Below are positions 22,071-33,100 of a stretch of DNA of 64,000 nucleotides, one piece after another. The stretch lies in the NCBI GenBank assembly GCA_016858145.1, contig JAEHOE010000200.1, positions 1-64,000 on the forward strand, given 5' to 3'. A model generated the notes under the pieces. It saw nothing but the letters and a program-made list of their open reading frames with translations, did not search any database and was not told the origin of the DNA. A program made the position numbers and the translations under genes. The stretch is from Edaphochlamys debaryana (lineage: Eukaryota > Chlorophyta > Chlorophyceae > Chlamydomonadales). The first letter of the stretch is position 1, and every line of letters begins with the position of its first letter.

Positions 22071-24668
22071 TCAGGACGGCCCCCGCCGCCGCCGCTCCGA
22101 CGCCAGCCAGGCCAGCGCCCGCCCCGGCCGCGGCAGCTCCCACGCCGCCGCCTCCGCCGCGCCCCAGTCCACGGGCGCCCCTGCGTATGGTACGGCAGCA
22201 TCAGTCACGCGTCTGATGGTGACGTGCGCCCATGCACCCAAGTTGGGTTGGGTGTGACGGCAGCGGCCGGCAGCTCTCATTCCCAGCCCAGATCCCTTCC
22301 TCTCGCACCCCTCCCCCCACCCGCATGCGCGTCAGCATGCGACGCATGCTGAGGTCCCCCCCCGTGCGACAGAACCGGGTCCATCCCCTGCCTTCCCCCC
22401 CCCCTAACCGGTCCATCCCCCCTCCCCCCACCTGCGTCCAGCACCCCAGCCGTCCTCCCCACCTCCCCGCCACTCGCAGCCCAAGCAGCATACCACTCCC
22501 AGCACCAACATGCGGGGCATGCGCTGCTGATGTCCCCAACCGCCCGGTCCATCCCCTCCCCCCACCTGCGTCCATCAGCCACGTCAGCACGGGTCGCTCC
22601 ACGTCAGCGCCCACACACGCGGCCAGCAGGCCCGGCGGCAGGGGGGCGCCCATGCGGCGGAGGGCGGCCAGCGTGGGGAGGTCACCGGCGAGGGCGGGGC
22701 GCTCGTAGGGGCCGCCGCCGGGGGCCGGGGGGGACGCGTCCTGGGGGGGAGGAGGGAGTGAGGAAGGGGGAGAGGAAGGGGGTGGGGTGGGGGAGATGGG
22801 GATCGGTGGGGAGGGGAAGGGGGGAATGGGAGGACCCCGGGCCATGACCCTTGCACGGCTGGTGGGGGCTCAACACCCCCAGGGATGGAGCTGCTCCCAA
22901 GTACTTTCAGGCCCACCCAGGCCCACCCAGGCCCACGGACCACGCTGAACCCCACCCCCTCCACCGCTCCCCACCACGCCCACGCCCCGCTCACCCAGCT
23001 CGCTCCGTGCGCCAGCAGCCACTCCAGCGCCGGCTCGCTCCCCGCCGCAGCCGCCAGCTCCAGCTCCCGCGCGCCCCACACGCCCCCGCCCGCACCCCTC
23101 CCTGCTGCTCCCCCTTTCCCTTCCCCTTGCCCGGTGCCGTCCCCAGCCTCGTCTCCAGCCCCCGCCCTCTCTTCCCTTCCGCCTCCTTCCGCCCTGACGT
23201 CCTCCGCCGCCCCAGCTGCTCCCCGCTCCGCCTGCCGTTCCCGCTCCACCCACTCCAACGCCTCCACCACCCCTGAGCTAGCGGCCGCCATGGCCAGCCC
23301 CTCCACCCCCAGGCCCAGGCCCAGGCCCACGTGCGCCCGCATCCACGTCAGCACCTCCACGTGACCCCCCGCCGCCGCGTGACGCGCCGTCGCGGCGGCG
23401 TTGACCGGCGCCGCCGCCGCCACCAGCGCCGCCAGCGCCGCCACCTGGCCCCTGGCGGCGGCGTTACGGGCCGCATCCGCGCTCGGCCGCACGCCGTCCG
23501 AAAGCAGTGACGTCAGCACATCCACGTGACCGGCGGCGGCGGCGATGCAGATCGCTCCGGGGTCGAGTTCGTACCTGTACGGCCGGCGGCGGCGGCGCAG
23601 CCACGTGATGCGGCCGGCGGCGTCCGGGCAGGAGGCGACGGCGTCGACGGCGACGGCAGCGGAGCCGCCTCCAGCTGCCACCGCGTCCGTCTCTGCGTCG
23701 GCGTCCTCTGGCGGCGGCGCCGCCGCCAGCGCCGCCTCCAGCCACTCGACCTTGGCCCGCCAGTCGGGCGTGGGGCTGCGTACGGCAGCCGCCAGTACGG
23801 CATTCCGCTCGGGCCCGCTCAGGCGCTGGAGGCGGAGGGCGCGGATGGCGGGCCCCTCCAGGCCCAACCGCTGCAGGAGCGGCCGGTGGGCCCAGTCGGG
23901 CTCCGGACCCGACCCTCGACCGTTCTGGGACGGTCCGTCGGCCGCCCCCAACTCCCCCTCATCGCACAGCCACGTCAGCACCGGTAGGCCACAGCCCTCG
24001 GCCGCCGCCGCCAGCATGCGCCCCTCGAACCCGCCATCATCGCCGCCACGTACTGCCCCGCCGCCGCCATACTCGCCGTACCTGTCGTACGATGTGTACG
24101 ACACGTGCGGTGCGTGCAGGGCGGCGCGGCGCCGCAGCCAGGCCGCCAGGTCCGTGTGGCCGCCCCGCAGCGCCGCCAGGACCGGGCCCTCGCAACCCAG
24201 GCCCAGGCCAGGCCCCAGGCCCAGGCCGCGAACCCCAACTCCCGCTAGACCGTCGCCGCGAGCCTCCTCCCGATCTGAATCTGCCGGGCAGGCCGGCGGC
24301 TCGTGATCTGGATCCAGCAGCCAGCTGCAGCTGCCGAACTGCCCTGCAGCTGCCGCCGCCGCGAGCACATCGGAAGTGACGAGCATGCCAGCTGCCGTAA
24401 CGGCTACGGCCAGGTTTGCCACGTCACCGCTGGCGGCGGTGAGGCACAGGAGGTTTCGGCGCTGGGCGAGGGTGAGGGCGCGACATGCGCCGGTGGGGCT
24501 CCATCGGGCGGAGAAGGCCCACGTCGGCACCAGCTGGCTCAGGCGGACCGTATTGTGATCGCGGAATAGAGCAGCTGCCGATCGATCTACTAGCCTGAGC
24601 GTCGTTGCAACAAAGTTGGGAGGCAGGAAAGCCGCTATGCGCGAGAGGATGCCCGGCAGGGCGACATG
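22071..24668 (-). CDS. Alanine-rich F-box-like/ankyrin-family protein (5' exon not found)
   Basis: Exons: about 24668-22995, 22740-22566, 22180-22071, all in phase, roughly 650 aa. The N-terminus LPGILSRIAAFLPPN, TLRLVDRSAAALFRDHNTV and LTLAQRRNLLCLTAASGDVA follows a large chlorophyte family with an F-box-like start and degenerate ankyrin-type helices. The body repeats such helices (GHVDVLTSLLSDG, GHVEVLTWMRAH, EPALEWLLAHGAS, RPVLTWLMDAGAPVDWG). Upstream of LPGILS the frame meets a stop without an ATG, so translation must begin in an unplaced exon upstream. The likely role is protein binding, perhaps as a ubiquitin-ligase adaptor; this is inference from family layout only. The last intron contains a short repeat of the WLMDAG exon end and donor. 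Confidence 0.7.
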
Positions 24669-25451
24669 CTGCGGAGCCTCGGCGCTTGAACTTTACGTGC
24701 CGTTTTCGGATGTCTGTTGTGAAATGTATAAAATAGGAGGTGCAGAGCATTCGAATTGGGGCTCCGCTGCAACTTGGCACGCCATGTTCCTGTCGCTTGT
24801 AAGCTGCATAGGATACTGCGCGAACGGGTGGTGTGATAACAGTTTGTTTGCACCTACATGGCGGAAGCGCCTGAACGTTTGAACGACGTGGACAGCGGGT
24901 TCGTGCCTCGCCCGACGACAGCTTGGGTTCGTGCCTCGCGCCCTCATTACTTTCGTGCCCTCCCGCCCCTCGGCCCCCCATTCCCATTCCGTATATATCC
25001 CCGGCTTGGTGACCCGTGCGGCCCTCTCGCGATCCCTTACTACTGTCGTGCGTACCCTCGGTACTTGATACGGTGCGCATACTCCGATGTACCTTTCTGG
25101 GAATGGCAATGCAGGTCAGGCCCCGGCGGACCCCGACCCACGCACTGCCACGCACCACCACGCGCCACCACGCACTACCACGCACCAGTGGGATATGCGG
25201 AGCTTCGGTGAGCCTTTGCAGGGCCGGTGAACGAACCCTTCTCCTGGCATATGCGGCTGCAGGTTCCCAGCTGCACGGCAATGCACGGCAGATTCATCTT
25301 GAGCTCTGAGCATGCTGCGAGGCAGGGACGACACTCTTGCGAACAGCACTGGCACACACGTAGAAGCCTCATGTGCTGACAGCACTGTTGGGCACGAGCA
25401 TTCGCTTCAGGATCCTTGGCATTGCCGACGCCATCCTCCGCGGCGCCCAGC
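24669..25451. other. Divergent promoter region between minus-strand ankyrin gene and secreted-protein gene A
   Basis: Holds the missing 5' exon of the minus-strand gene and the promoter of gene A. A palindromic TATATAT at 24992-24998 could serve either direction. CACCACGCACTACCACGCACC near 25145-25190 is an imperfect CCACGCA repeat. Confidence 0.5.
24992..24998. promoter_or_regulatory. TATA-like element between divergent genes
   Basis: TATATAT in GC-rich sequence, 454 bp upstream of the gene A start (25452) and 324 bp upstream of the first mapped exon of the minus-strand gene. Orientation is ambiguous because the motif is palindromic. Confidence 0.4.
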
Positions 25452-26991
25452 ATGGCGAGGCAAGCCAGCTGCGGAGCTCTGAGGTATGGCTTGTGTGCTG
25501 TCGCACTTGTGCTCTGCTGCGTCGCCGGTGCTGCCGCGTCGCGGAGCATCCATGGCGCAGCGGTGCGCGACGAGCGCCTCGACCTGAAACCGATACGCGG
25601 TAAGCAGCAGCGGGCAGCTACTGCTATATATCAGCTGCGGAGATCTGAGCCTGAGCCCTCGCCCTTCCTTGCTTGCGCGCAGCATTCCTACCCGACCTCA
25701 TGCTCGGCCGCCCCAACCCCGACGCCATGCGTCGGGCGCTGCCCCGGCGGCTCACACAAGGGCTCCAGCAGGTCAATCCCAGCGTCGAGTTCTGTGGCGA
25801 CATCTTCCCACCACAAGGCTGTGTGAACACTACCGTGGGCGAGCAGAATGGCTTGGATTGCTCGGCCGCCACATGCCCGCTGAGCATCGACGCCGCGACC
25901 ACCTTCGAGGACTGCACCTGCGCTGCCAGCTGCCGCCTGCTCGTTCTCGCTTCACAGTGTGTCCGCGGCTACGTGAGTGGTCGGTATAGCTTTGACGGGG
26001 CATGTATCAACCGACATTAACCTGATGTCCTGCCCCCCTTTGTGCCGTGGGGGTGTGGCTGGACGTGTTTGGACATAGATGGGGGTTAGGTGCTGCGGGA
26101 GGGTTGCGCCCTTCGAGGAGCACCACACACTGCTTGCAAGGCCGCCCCTCCACGGCTCTCTCCTCAAGCCCCCCCTTCCGTCCAACCGCCCTCGCCACAG
26201 GACACTTGCAGCGCTTCCTGCCCTCGTGCTGACGACAAGGGCGATGCCAGCGCTGGCAGCCTCAACACAACCTGCCCTCCGTCCTGCGCGCTCCGGGTGA
26301 GCTTGCTTGGGCACACCGGTCGGCAGAAACGCGCCAAACGCCACGGGCCACTGCAGGGCCGATCAAAACAACAACAAACATGGGGGGCAGCCCTTTCATG
26401 CATGCTGTGCAAACCCCCGGCCCCCCTCCCGCGTCCCTCCCCGCGCGCCCCACTGGATGGATGCCTGCGCAGGTCCCGGCCGCGTCCTTCTCCTTTTGCC
26501 GCTGCACCCCGGAGGAGGGCGAGCGCTGCGTGAGCGCCGCAACGAACGATCTCCTCGTCCGTTACCAGGCCACCTGCTGGGCCCTGCCCTTTCGCGATGC
26601 GCCGCCGCCGGATGGAGAGTACGGCGCCCCGCCCCCAGGCGCTGAGGAGCCGCCTACCGACGGCGCGCCGCCTCCAGAAGGTCTCGACGAGCCACCGCCG
26701 GAGGAGGTTGAGTCACGTGCGCCGCCCCCCCCGGGCCCCCGCGCTGGGGTCCCCCGGCGGCCCCCGCCCGTCGCGCCCCAGCCGCCGCGCCCGGCTTATG
26801 GCGGCGCTCCACCCCCGCCCGCTTATGGCCCCTACCCGCCAGGCTACGGGGGCTACGGCAGTCCGCCTCCCCAGTACGGCAACTACGGCAACCCGCCGCC
26901 CCCGTACGGCGAGCGGCCGCCTGCTGCGTACGGGGTCTACCCGCCGCCGGCCTATCCCCCGTACGATGCACCGCGCCCGCGCGCCGACTAG
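25452..26991 (+). CDS. Secreted Cys-rich, Pro/Tyr-rich (HRGP-like) protein, paralogue A
   Basis: Predicted 350 aa. Exons 25452-25599, 25683-25972, 26201-26296, 26473-26991, in phase. A signal peptide (hydrophobic core LCAVALVLCCVAGAAA) precedes a conserved Cys-rich region: LGRPNPDAMRRALPRRL, CGDIFPP, DCSAATCPLSIDAATT, EDCTCAASCRL, then CSASCP, CPPSC and FCRC. The C-terminal ~130 residues are Pro/Gly/Tyr-rich with PPPxYG motifs (YGPYPPGYGGYG, NPPPPYGERPPAAYG), like algal hydroxyproline-rich wall proteins. Likely extracellular or wall-associated. I do not recognise a named domain in the Cys-rich part, so function is open. Paralogue B lies 2.8 kb downstream in the same orientation. Confidence 0.82.
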
Positions 26992-28232
26992 GTTATTGCG
27001 GTTGGGGGTGTAGAACTAGAGAAGGTACGATGCCCCCCCCCACCTGCCCCCGTAAGAATTAGGTGGCGGTTACGGGTTCAGAACTGGACTAACTTACGGA
27101 CTTAATGCGGACTGAGTACATGTCGTCACTTGGGCGACGAAAGCTACGGGAGGGGACGCACGGCTGCGGGCCCCACGGCCCCAGTCCCCGGGCGGCTTTG
27201 GCACCAAGCCATGCAGGGCGTACCCTTATAATGCCATTTTGCCGAGCCCGGGAAAGGGTGGGTGTGAGGGCTCGTGGGTCGAGGCCGCTCCGGCACTCCG
27301 GTCCCCCAAGCAAGGAGTGGCCCAAAGCCATGCCGCGTCGTGCAACACCCTGTCGCTTGAACGTGCCCCCACCGAGCCACTTCCCACCCTGGCCGCGCAC
27401 ATGCAGCCGCATCCTGCCCAGCCACCCTCGCATTCGTCGTCTCAGCCAGCTGCCACTCCGGCCCAAGTCACGTCAGCAGGCACCTACTAGGTGTCTCTCA
27501 GACACCGAGCCTCCTCCCTTCTGGGACGCTCCCAGGGGCCAGCACCCGAACAAGTGAGAGCCAACCCCGCAGTCCATTAGCTAGCCCCGCAGCCCCTTGC
27601 CCGACCATTCGTGATCCAGTCCCCCGCCCCCCCATGCCAGGCCCGCAGCTGCTTGCCCTGCTAGGGCTTCGGCACTTCGGCAGCCCCCAGCAGCTTGCTG
27701 CGGATTTGGCCGCTTGTGCCACACTGTGGCCGACATACAGCTTGGCCTCCCTTCGACGTATGTAAAGATCACCCCAAATTTCCCGCGACTGCCCCGCGCC
27801 GCTGACCCCTTACTAGCGGCCCTTCCAGGTCTTGTGTTCAATTCATCGCAGTCCGCGGTGCGTGGTTACAATGGTGTTCAATGCAGGCGCGCTGGCTGGG
27901 TGCCGCCGGAAGGCCCCGGACGTTGGAGCGGCAGCGGGCCATGGGCTCAGAAGCACTGGGGCCGACTTGGGCCTGCAGCGGCGGTTGACCGGGCCCGGGA
28001 AGGGCGAATGAGTATAGGCGAGAAGGTGAGTATAACGGCGAGGCGGACGGGTCCTGACGGGTCCTGAGGGGTCCCCTGGTAAGGCGCACGCATGGCAGCT
28101 CCAAGCTTGCGTCCGATAAGTTTGGGGGATCCCAGTCAACTGCTTGCTGCCGAAAGACAATAGCCGGCGCTTCGGACCAGGACGAACAGTTACGTTTGCA
28201 TCCTCGGCATTGCCGACGCCGCCCTGACGAGC
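26992..28232. other. Spacer between the two secreted-protein paralogues
   Basis: No intact gene. It contains the 98-bp block at 27326-27423 and further sequence that aligns with the spacer after paralogue B. A TGTAA at 27761-27765 lies 770 bp past the stop. Confidence 0.5.
27326..27423. repeat. 98-bp perfectly conserved spacer block, copy 1
   Basis: Identical over 98 bp to 29803-29900, although the flanks and the adjacent coding sequences have diverged. It begins AGCCATGCCGCGTCGTGC. A short open frame runs through both copies but has no other support. Confidence 0.9.
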
Positions 28233-29636
28233 ATGGCGCGATACTACCGTGTTGCCGATCTGGCATACGGCTTGCTTATTGCTGCGGCGGTGCTCTGCTG
28301 CATCGTCGGTGCTGCCGAGTCGCGGAGCATCCATGGCGCGAAGGCCGTCGCGGAGCGCGAGCACCTGGGTTCGCACCCGATATGGGGTGAGCAGCAGCTA
28401 AGTAGTTGAGATGCGCAAACCTGGGCCTGATCCCTCACCCTTCTTGCGCGCAGCATCCCTACCCGGCACCATCCTCGGCCGCCCCAACCCGGACGCCATC
28501 CGGAGGATGCTGCCCCGGCGGCTCCAGCAAGAGGCCCCGCGGCCCATCCCAAACATGAACCCCTGTGACGACATCTTCCCACCGAGGGACTGCGTGTTCA
28601 TACCTCAAATTGGCACGGAGGATTGCTCGGCCGCCACATGCCCGCTGAGCATGGATGCCGCGACCACCCTGGAGGACTGCACTTGTGCCACGAGCTGCCA
28701 GTTGGTGGTGCTCACCTCGCACTGCACCCGAGAATACGTGAGTGCTAGACTGCGAGTGATCTTGGGGAAGCGTGTGAAGCTGGTGCCCTGGTGCCTTGCC
28801 CTCTTCCGTGGTGCACCCCTTGTGGTGGAGGGCGCATCGCGGCACGCACCTTGGCTGGGCAGGGGTTACGGGTGTCGCAAGGCCGTACACCCACGGCTTC
28901 ACAAGTTCACACAAACGTCATGCCCTGTGCTCCTCCCTCCTTCCTCGCAGACCACCTGCATGGCTCCCTGCGCTGCTGCGGGCGACAAGGGCAACTCCAC
29001 CAGCAGCGACTGCCCCCCTTCCTGCGCCAGCCAGGTAAGTGACTGCTGGCCAGGGCCCATGGGCACGCACTGCTGGGCGGGGCGCCGGCCGGGGTCCCAG
29101 TTCCCTTAAGGACCGCCGTGCCAGGTGCCACGCAGGCCACGCTCTCACCTCTTGTCCCTCGCTCTTTCTGCATCCCTCATGTGCGACACCCCCGGCCCTC
29201 AACCGCCTCCCCCGCGCCCCGCCCAACGCACGCGCAGGTCTCCGTCGCGTTCTTCAACTTATGCCGCTGTCAAGTGGAGGGCGAGCTCTGCACGAGGGCC
29301 GTGGCGGCCGCCCTGCAGACCCGCTTCGAGGCCACCTGCTGGGCCCTGCCCGCCCGCGCCCAGCCCCCGGCAGCCGCTGAGGCGGATGCGCCGCCGCCAG
29401 ATCCCCTGACTCCTTTGACCGTTGACCCTGAACCGGACGCGGCGCCGCCGGCCGGGGAGTACGATGCCCCGCCCCCAGGCGCTGAGGGCTGTGATCACGA
29501 GGAGCCGCCGATCCCGCCCGCGTACGGCCCCTACCCCCCGGTGTACGGGGGCCGCGGCAGCCCGCCGCCGCCGTACGGCGAGCGGCCGCCTGCTGCGTAC
29601 GGGGCCTACTCACCGCCGGCCTACCCGGCGCCTTAA
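28233..29636 (+). CDS. Secreted Cys-rich, Pro/Tyr-rich (HRGP-like) protein, paralogue B
   Basis: Predicted 306 aa. Exons 28233-28386, 28454-28737, 28951-29034, 29238-29636, with the same phases as paralogue A. The signal-peptide core is LLIAAAVLCCIVGAAE, then LGRPNPDAIRRMLPRRL, CDDIFPP, DCSAATCPLSMDAATT, EDCTCATSCQL, CMAPC, CPPSC and LCRC. The C-terminal Pro/Tyr region is shorter (PPAYGPYPPVYGG, SPPPPYGERPPAAYG) and includes an acidic DPEPDAAPP stretch. Conserved cysteine positions between A and B show selection on the Cys-rich region; the tail varies in length. Function is unknown beyond likely extracellular or wall location. Confidence 0.82.
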
Positions 29637-29678
29637 CCCGACAAGAGCTAGCTAGGTTATGATACTTGGGCGTGCATG

Positions 29679-29683
29679 TGTAA
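29679..29683 (+). promoter_or_regulatory. Candidate TGTAA polyadenylation signal of paralogue B
   Basis: TGTAA lies 43 bp past the paralogue B stop codon. Confidence 0.45.
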
Positions 29684-29802
29684 AGCTTGGGTACTGATGC
29701 ACGTCTTTGTAGATTGAACGGGGCAACTGCAGACTTTGGCCTTCAAGTGTTGAGGCGGCATGCAATAGCCAAGGCTCAAGCAGCAGCCCTGGCAAGGCCC
29801 AG

Positions 29803-29900
29803 AGCCATGCCGCGTCGTGCAACACCCTGTCGCTTGAACGTGCCCCCACCGAGCCACTTCCCACCCTGGCCGCGCACATGCAGCCGCATCCTGCCCAGCC
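29803..29900. repeat. 98-bp perfectly conserved spacer block, copy 2
   Basis: Identical to 27326-27423; offset 2477 bp. Confidence 0.9.
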
Positions 29901-30181
29901 GCCCTCGAACACGTCTCAGCCAGCTGCCACTCTTGCGCAGGTCTCAGGAACCTCCCTCCCTCGGGGAGGCTCCCCGCGGCTGGCCAACACGTAAGTGCCA
30001 GCGAGAGCCCCACAGTCCACCAGGCCAGCCAGCCCCCTTGAAGAAGGGGCCTTGCTTGCAGGCGTTGGCCAGGCCCCCCAACCCTTGGCAACAGTCCGCC
30101 CCCACGCCAGGCCCGCAGCTGCTTGCCCTACCCCAGAGCTCTAGCAGCCCACAGCTTGCTACGGTACCCGGCTGCCGCCCC

Positions 30182-33100
30182 TCACCCCTTGCGCCAGTAC
30201 ATGAGCTGCCCGCCCAGCGTCCCACACACCACGTCCCCGCTGAACGGCAGGCACGTGACGCAGACCGGCCAGTCCGCCAGCGCCGCCGCCACAGCCGCCG
30301 CCGGCGCCTCCGCCGCCGCGGCGGCAGCTGCCGCTGCGACCACCGCCGGCCCCACCGAGCCCACGGCAACCGCAGACGATGACGCCGACGCCACGCGAGC
30401 GGGCACGAGCGAGCCTGGAGGACCTCCTACGCCCACAACCGCCGCCTGGGGAAGTCCCACCCGGGTCACTCCCACGGCCGCGCTTGGCGGCGGCCGGCTG
30501 CCCGCTGCTGCTGACGCCGGCTCGGGCACGGCGCCGCGGCTGCCCCGAATGCCCCGCGAGGGCCGGAAGTCCGAGAGCACGAGGCCGGGCGTGGTGGGGC
30601 CCAGAGCGGCGCAGAGGGCTGCGTAGCCAGCATCGCCCTCGCGCCCGGCAGCCGCCGCCGCGGCCGTGCCATCGATGCGGGCGGATGGGTGCGTAAAGGC
30701 GGCGGGGTGCCAAAAGCCGCACGCGTCGGGGTCCCACGCGCCACGCAGACCCCCCACGAGAGAGCACACCTCCGTCGCGGATTGGTGCCGTCCCGGCCCC
30801 ACCTCGGGCCCCGCCCGAGCCCCTGCCCCGGAGGGCCCGGAGGAAAGCAGAGGCACGGCTGCACCCATGGCCGAGGCACCAGATCCAGATCCAGATCTGG
30901 ATCCCAGCCCCGTTGCGGCGTTGGGGTTGGTGGACGTGAGGCTCGACAGGGCCATGCGGGCCACGTCGTACGGCAGCGGCGCGGGCCGGGCGTGCGTGAT
31001 GGCGCCCGAGGCCAGGCACATGAGCGCCGAGGAGCCGTCCTGCAGCAGCAGGTGGAGTTGGAGGCAGTTGGTGGTTGGTTGGTGCAGTTGGAGGCACGCG
31101 CCAGGGTTCCAGCACTGGGGCTTAAAGATCCCCGCCCAGCCCCAGCCCTCCCGCGGGGCCCTGTCCCAACTGGCTCGGGGGGATATCCTGAGGCCATGGC
31201 AGTATCGGCATTGTGCACTTGCTCAGTGCCCCGCCCCTTCCCAACCCGGGGCCTGCACACTGGGTCGCAGCGCCCCTATCTAAACCCGCCAAGGCCCTGC
31301 CCCAGTACCCCTCCCCCACCTGGGTCAGCAGCGCCACCCGGCCCGAGTCCCCGGGGTCGGCCGCCAGGCTGCTGACCACGGGCCGCCAGCACCCCGCCGC
31401 CGCCAGCGGCCCCAGCAGCTCCCGCGCCGCCACCACGGCCGAGGGCGGCGGCGCCGCGGAGCCCAGGCTCAGCAGCGCGCCGCCGCCCAGGGAGCTGGAG
31501 GCGCGGCGCACGTCCCACAGCACCAGCTGGGGGGAGGGTGGGGGCGGGGTGTGCGGTGGGGGTGCAGGGCTACGGTTACGGGCCAAGGTAAACGAGGCTG
31601 GCGTGGGGAGAGGAGGCTAGGAGTGGGGGGCCGGGGCCAGAACAGGTGGGAGGACGGTGCGGGAAGGAGCGCAAGGACACGAGGGCGTCATAGTATGCTC
31701 AGGCCCGGAGTAGTCACACGGAGTAGTACCCATCCGCCATCTCCCTAGCTCACCGTTCCTGGATGTACGACACCCAGCAGTGCCGTACCGTCCTGCGAGG
31801 GCTCCAGGGGGGCCACCAGCGCCGCGCCCCCGGGGCAGCCCAGCCGCGACACGGGCGCCCGCCCGCGCCGCTCGTCCCACAGGTGTACGACAGCCCCGTC
31901 GCCGCCAGACCTCCCCGCCGCCGCCAGCGTGTACGGCGCGGCCCGGGTGCCGTATGACAGGTACGTCAGGGACCGCGCAGCGGCGCCGCCGCCCCCGCCG
32001 CCGCGGGCGGCGCCGAACACTGCCACGCCGCCGCCTGCGTCCTCGGGGGCGGCTGTGAGGTAGGACCGGCGGAAGTCGGTGCCGCCCTGCGTTGGCGAAT
32101 GGGCGCACGCACAAGCCAGCATCAGCAATCAAGTGCAACTAGTCTCGTTGGCGTCCCCCGCCTTGCCCCTGTCATCCTGTCCCCGGGTAGCGTCTGCGGT
32201 CCACACAAGTGATACGCCCCAGGCCCCCAACGTGCAGACTGAAGCCTGTGGAATGACCCTGACGCGGTGCCAGTCCTCGAACCTCATCGTGCGCCGCTGT
32301 GCTGCACCCATACAGAAAGCCCGCCTGCCGGCCCAGTCTACCCCCCCCGTGCGCCCCCGCCCCGCCCACGCCCCCCACCCACCCAGCACCCAAACCCACC
32401 TGCCCCTGCGGCCCCCCAGCGCCCAGGTCCAACAGCGTCACACTGGGGCTGGCCCTGTCCACCATGGCCAGCCTCCCCGGCCGCCGCGGGTCCCACCCCA
32501 GCGCCGCCACGTGCTGGTGCGTGCGCAGCGTCAGCACCGCCCCGCCGCAGCCCCCGGTGCGGGCCGCGTCCACCAGCGCCTCCCAGGGCAGCAGCGGCGC
32601 GGCGGCGGCGGCGGAGCAGGAGCCGCGTGCGCGCGCGGATGCCCCCGGCCTCCGCGGCGTGGGGCGATCGCTGGGGCTGCGCCCCGGGCCTCGAGCCCCG
32701 TCCTCGTTGGCCTCCTCGTCTACGTCCCCGTCGTCACTCTCATCGCTGCTGGCTCCGGGGCTGGTGGGGCCGTCGGCGTGGCGCTGGCGCTGGCGCCGGG
32801 AGTGGGCGGCCTCGGCGGCGGCGCGCAGGGCCTCGGCGGGGACGATGCGTACCATCTGGGTCGGAGGGAGGGTAGGGAGGGAGGGTAGGGAGGGAGGGTA
32901 GGGAGGGAGGGTAGGGAGGGAGGGTAGGGAGGGAGGGAGGGGTAGGGAGGGAGGGGGGGGGAGGAAGGGAAGGGAGGCAGGAGGCAGGAGGCAGGAGGTG
33001 TGGTCTTTGGTGTGCGCTGTACAGGCCGGTGCGGAGAAGTGGGCATCTGGAAGGAAGGCCAGGCGCTGTGCACTAAACCGTGCCGCCCGTCCTCCCCTCC

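Larger units (their letters stand above)
25400..27720 (+). repeat. Left unit of a ~2.5-kb tandem gene duplication
   Basis: Aligns in order with 28200-30160: 5' flank (GGCATTGCCGACGCC), four-exon gene, and 3' flank including a 98-bp identical block. Coding sequence has diverged clearly while parts of the 3' flank have not. Confidence 0.8.
28200..30160 (+). repeat. Right unit of the ~2.5-kb tandem gene duplication
   Basis: Counterpart of 25400-27720. The duplicated 3' flank extends to within about 20 bp of the stop codon of the convergent WD40 gene. Confidence 0.8.
29637..30181. other. Convergent spacer between paralogue B and the WD40 gene
   Basis: Holds the TGTAA signal at 29679 and the second 98-bp identical block at 29803-29900. 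No gene is seen. Confidence 0.5.

Noticed and set aside
27105..27557. Gene in the spacer after paralogue A
   Set aside because: The frame is Pro/Arg-rich, covers the duplicated block, and is not preserved outside the 98 identical bases in the second copy.
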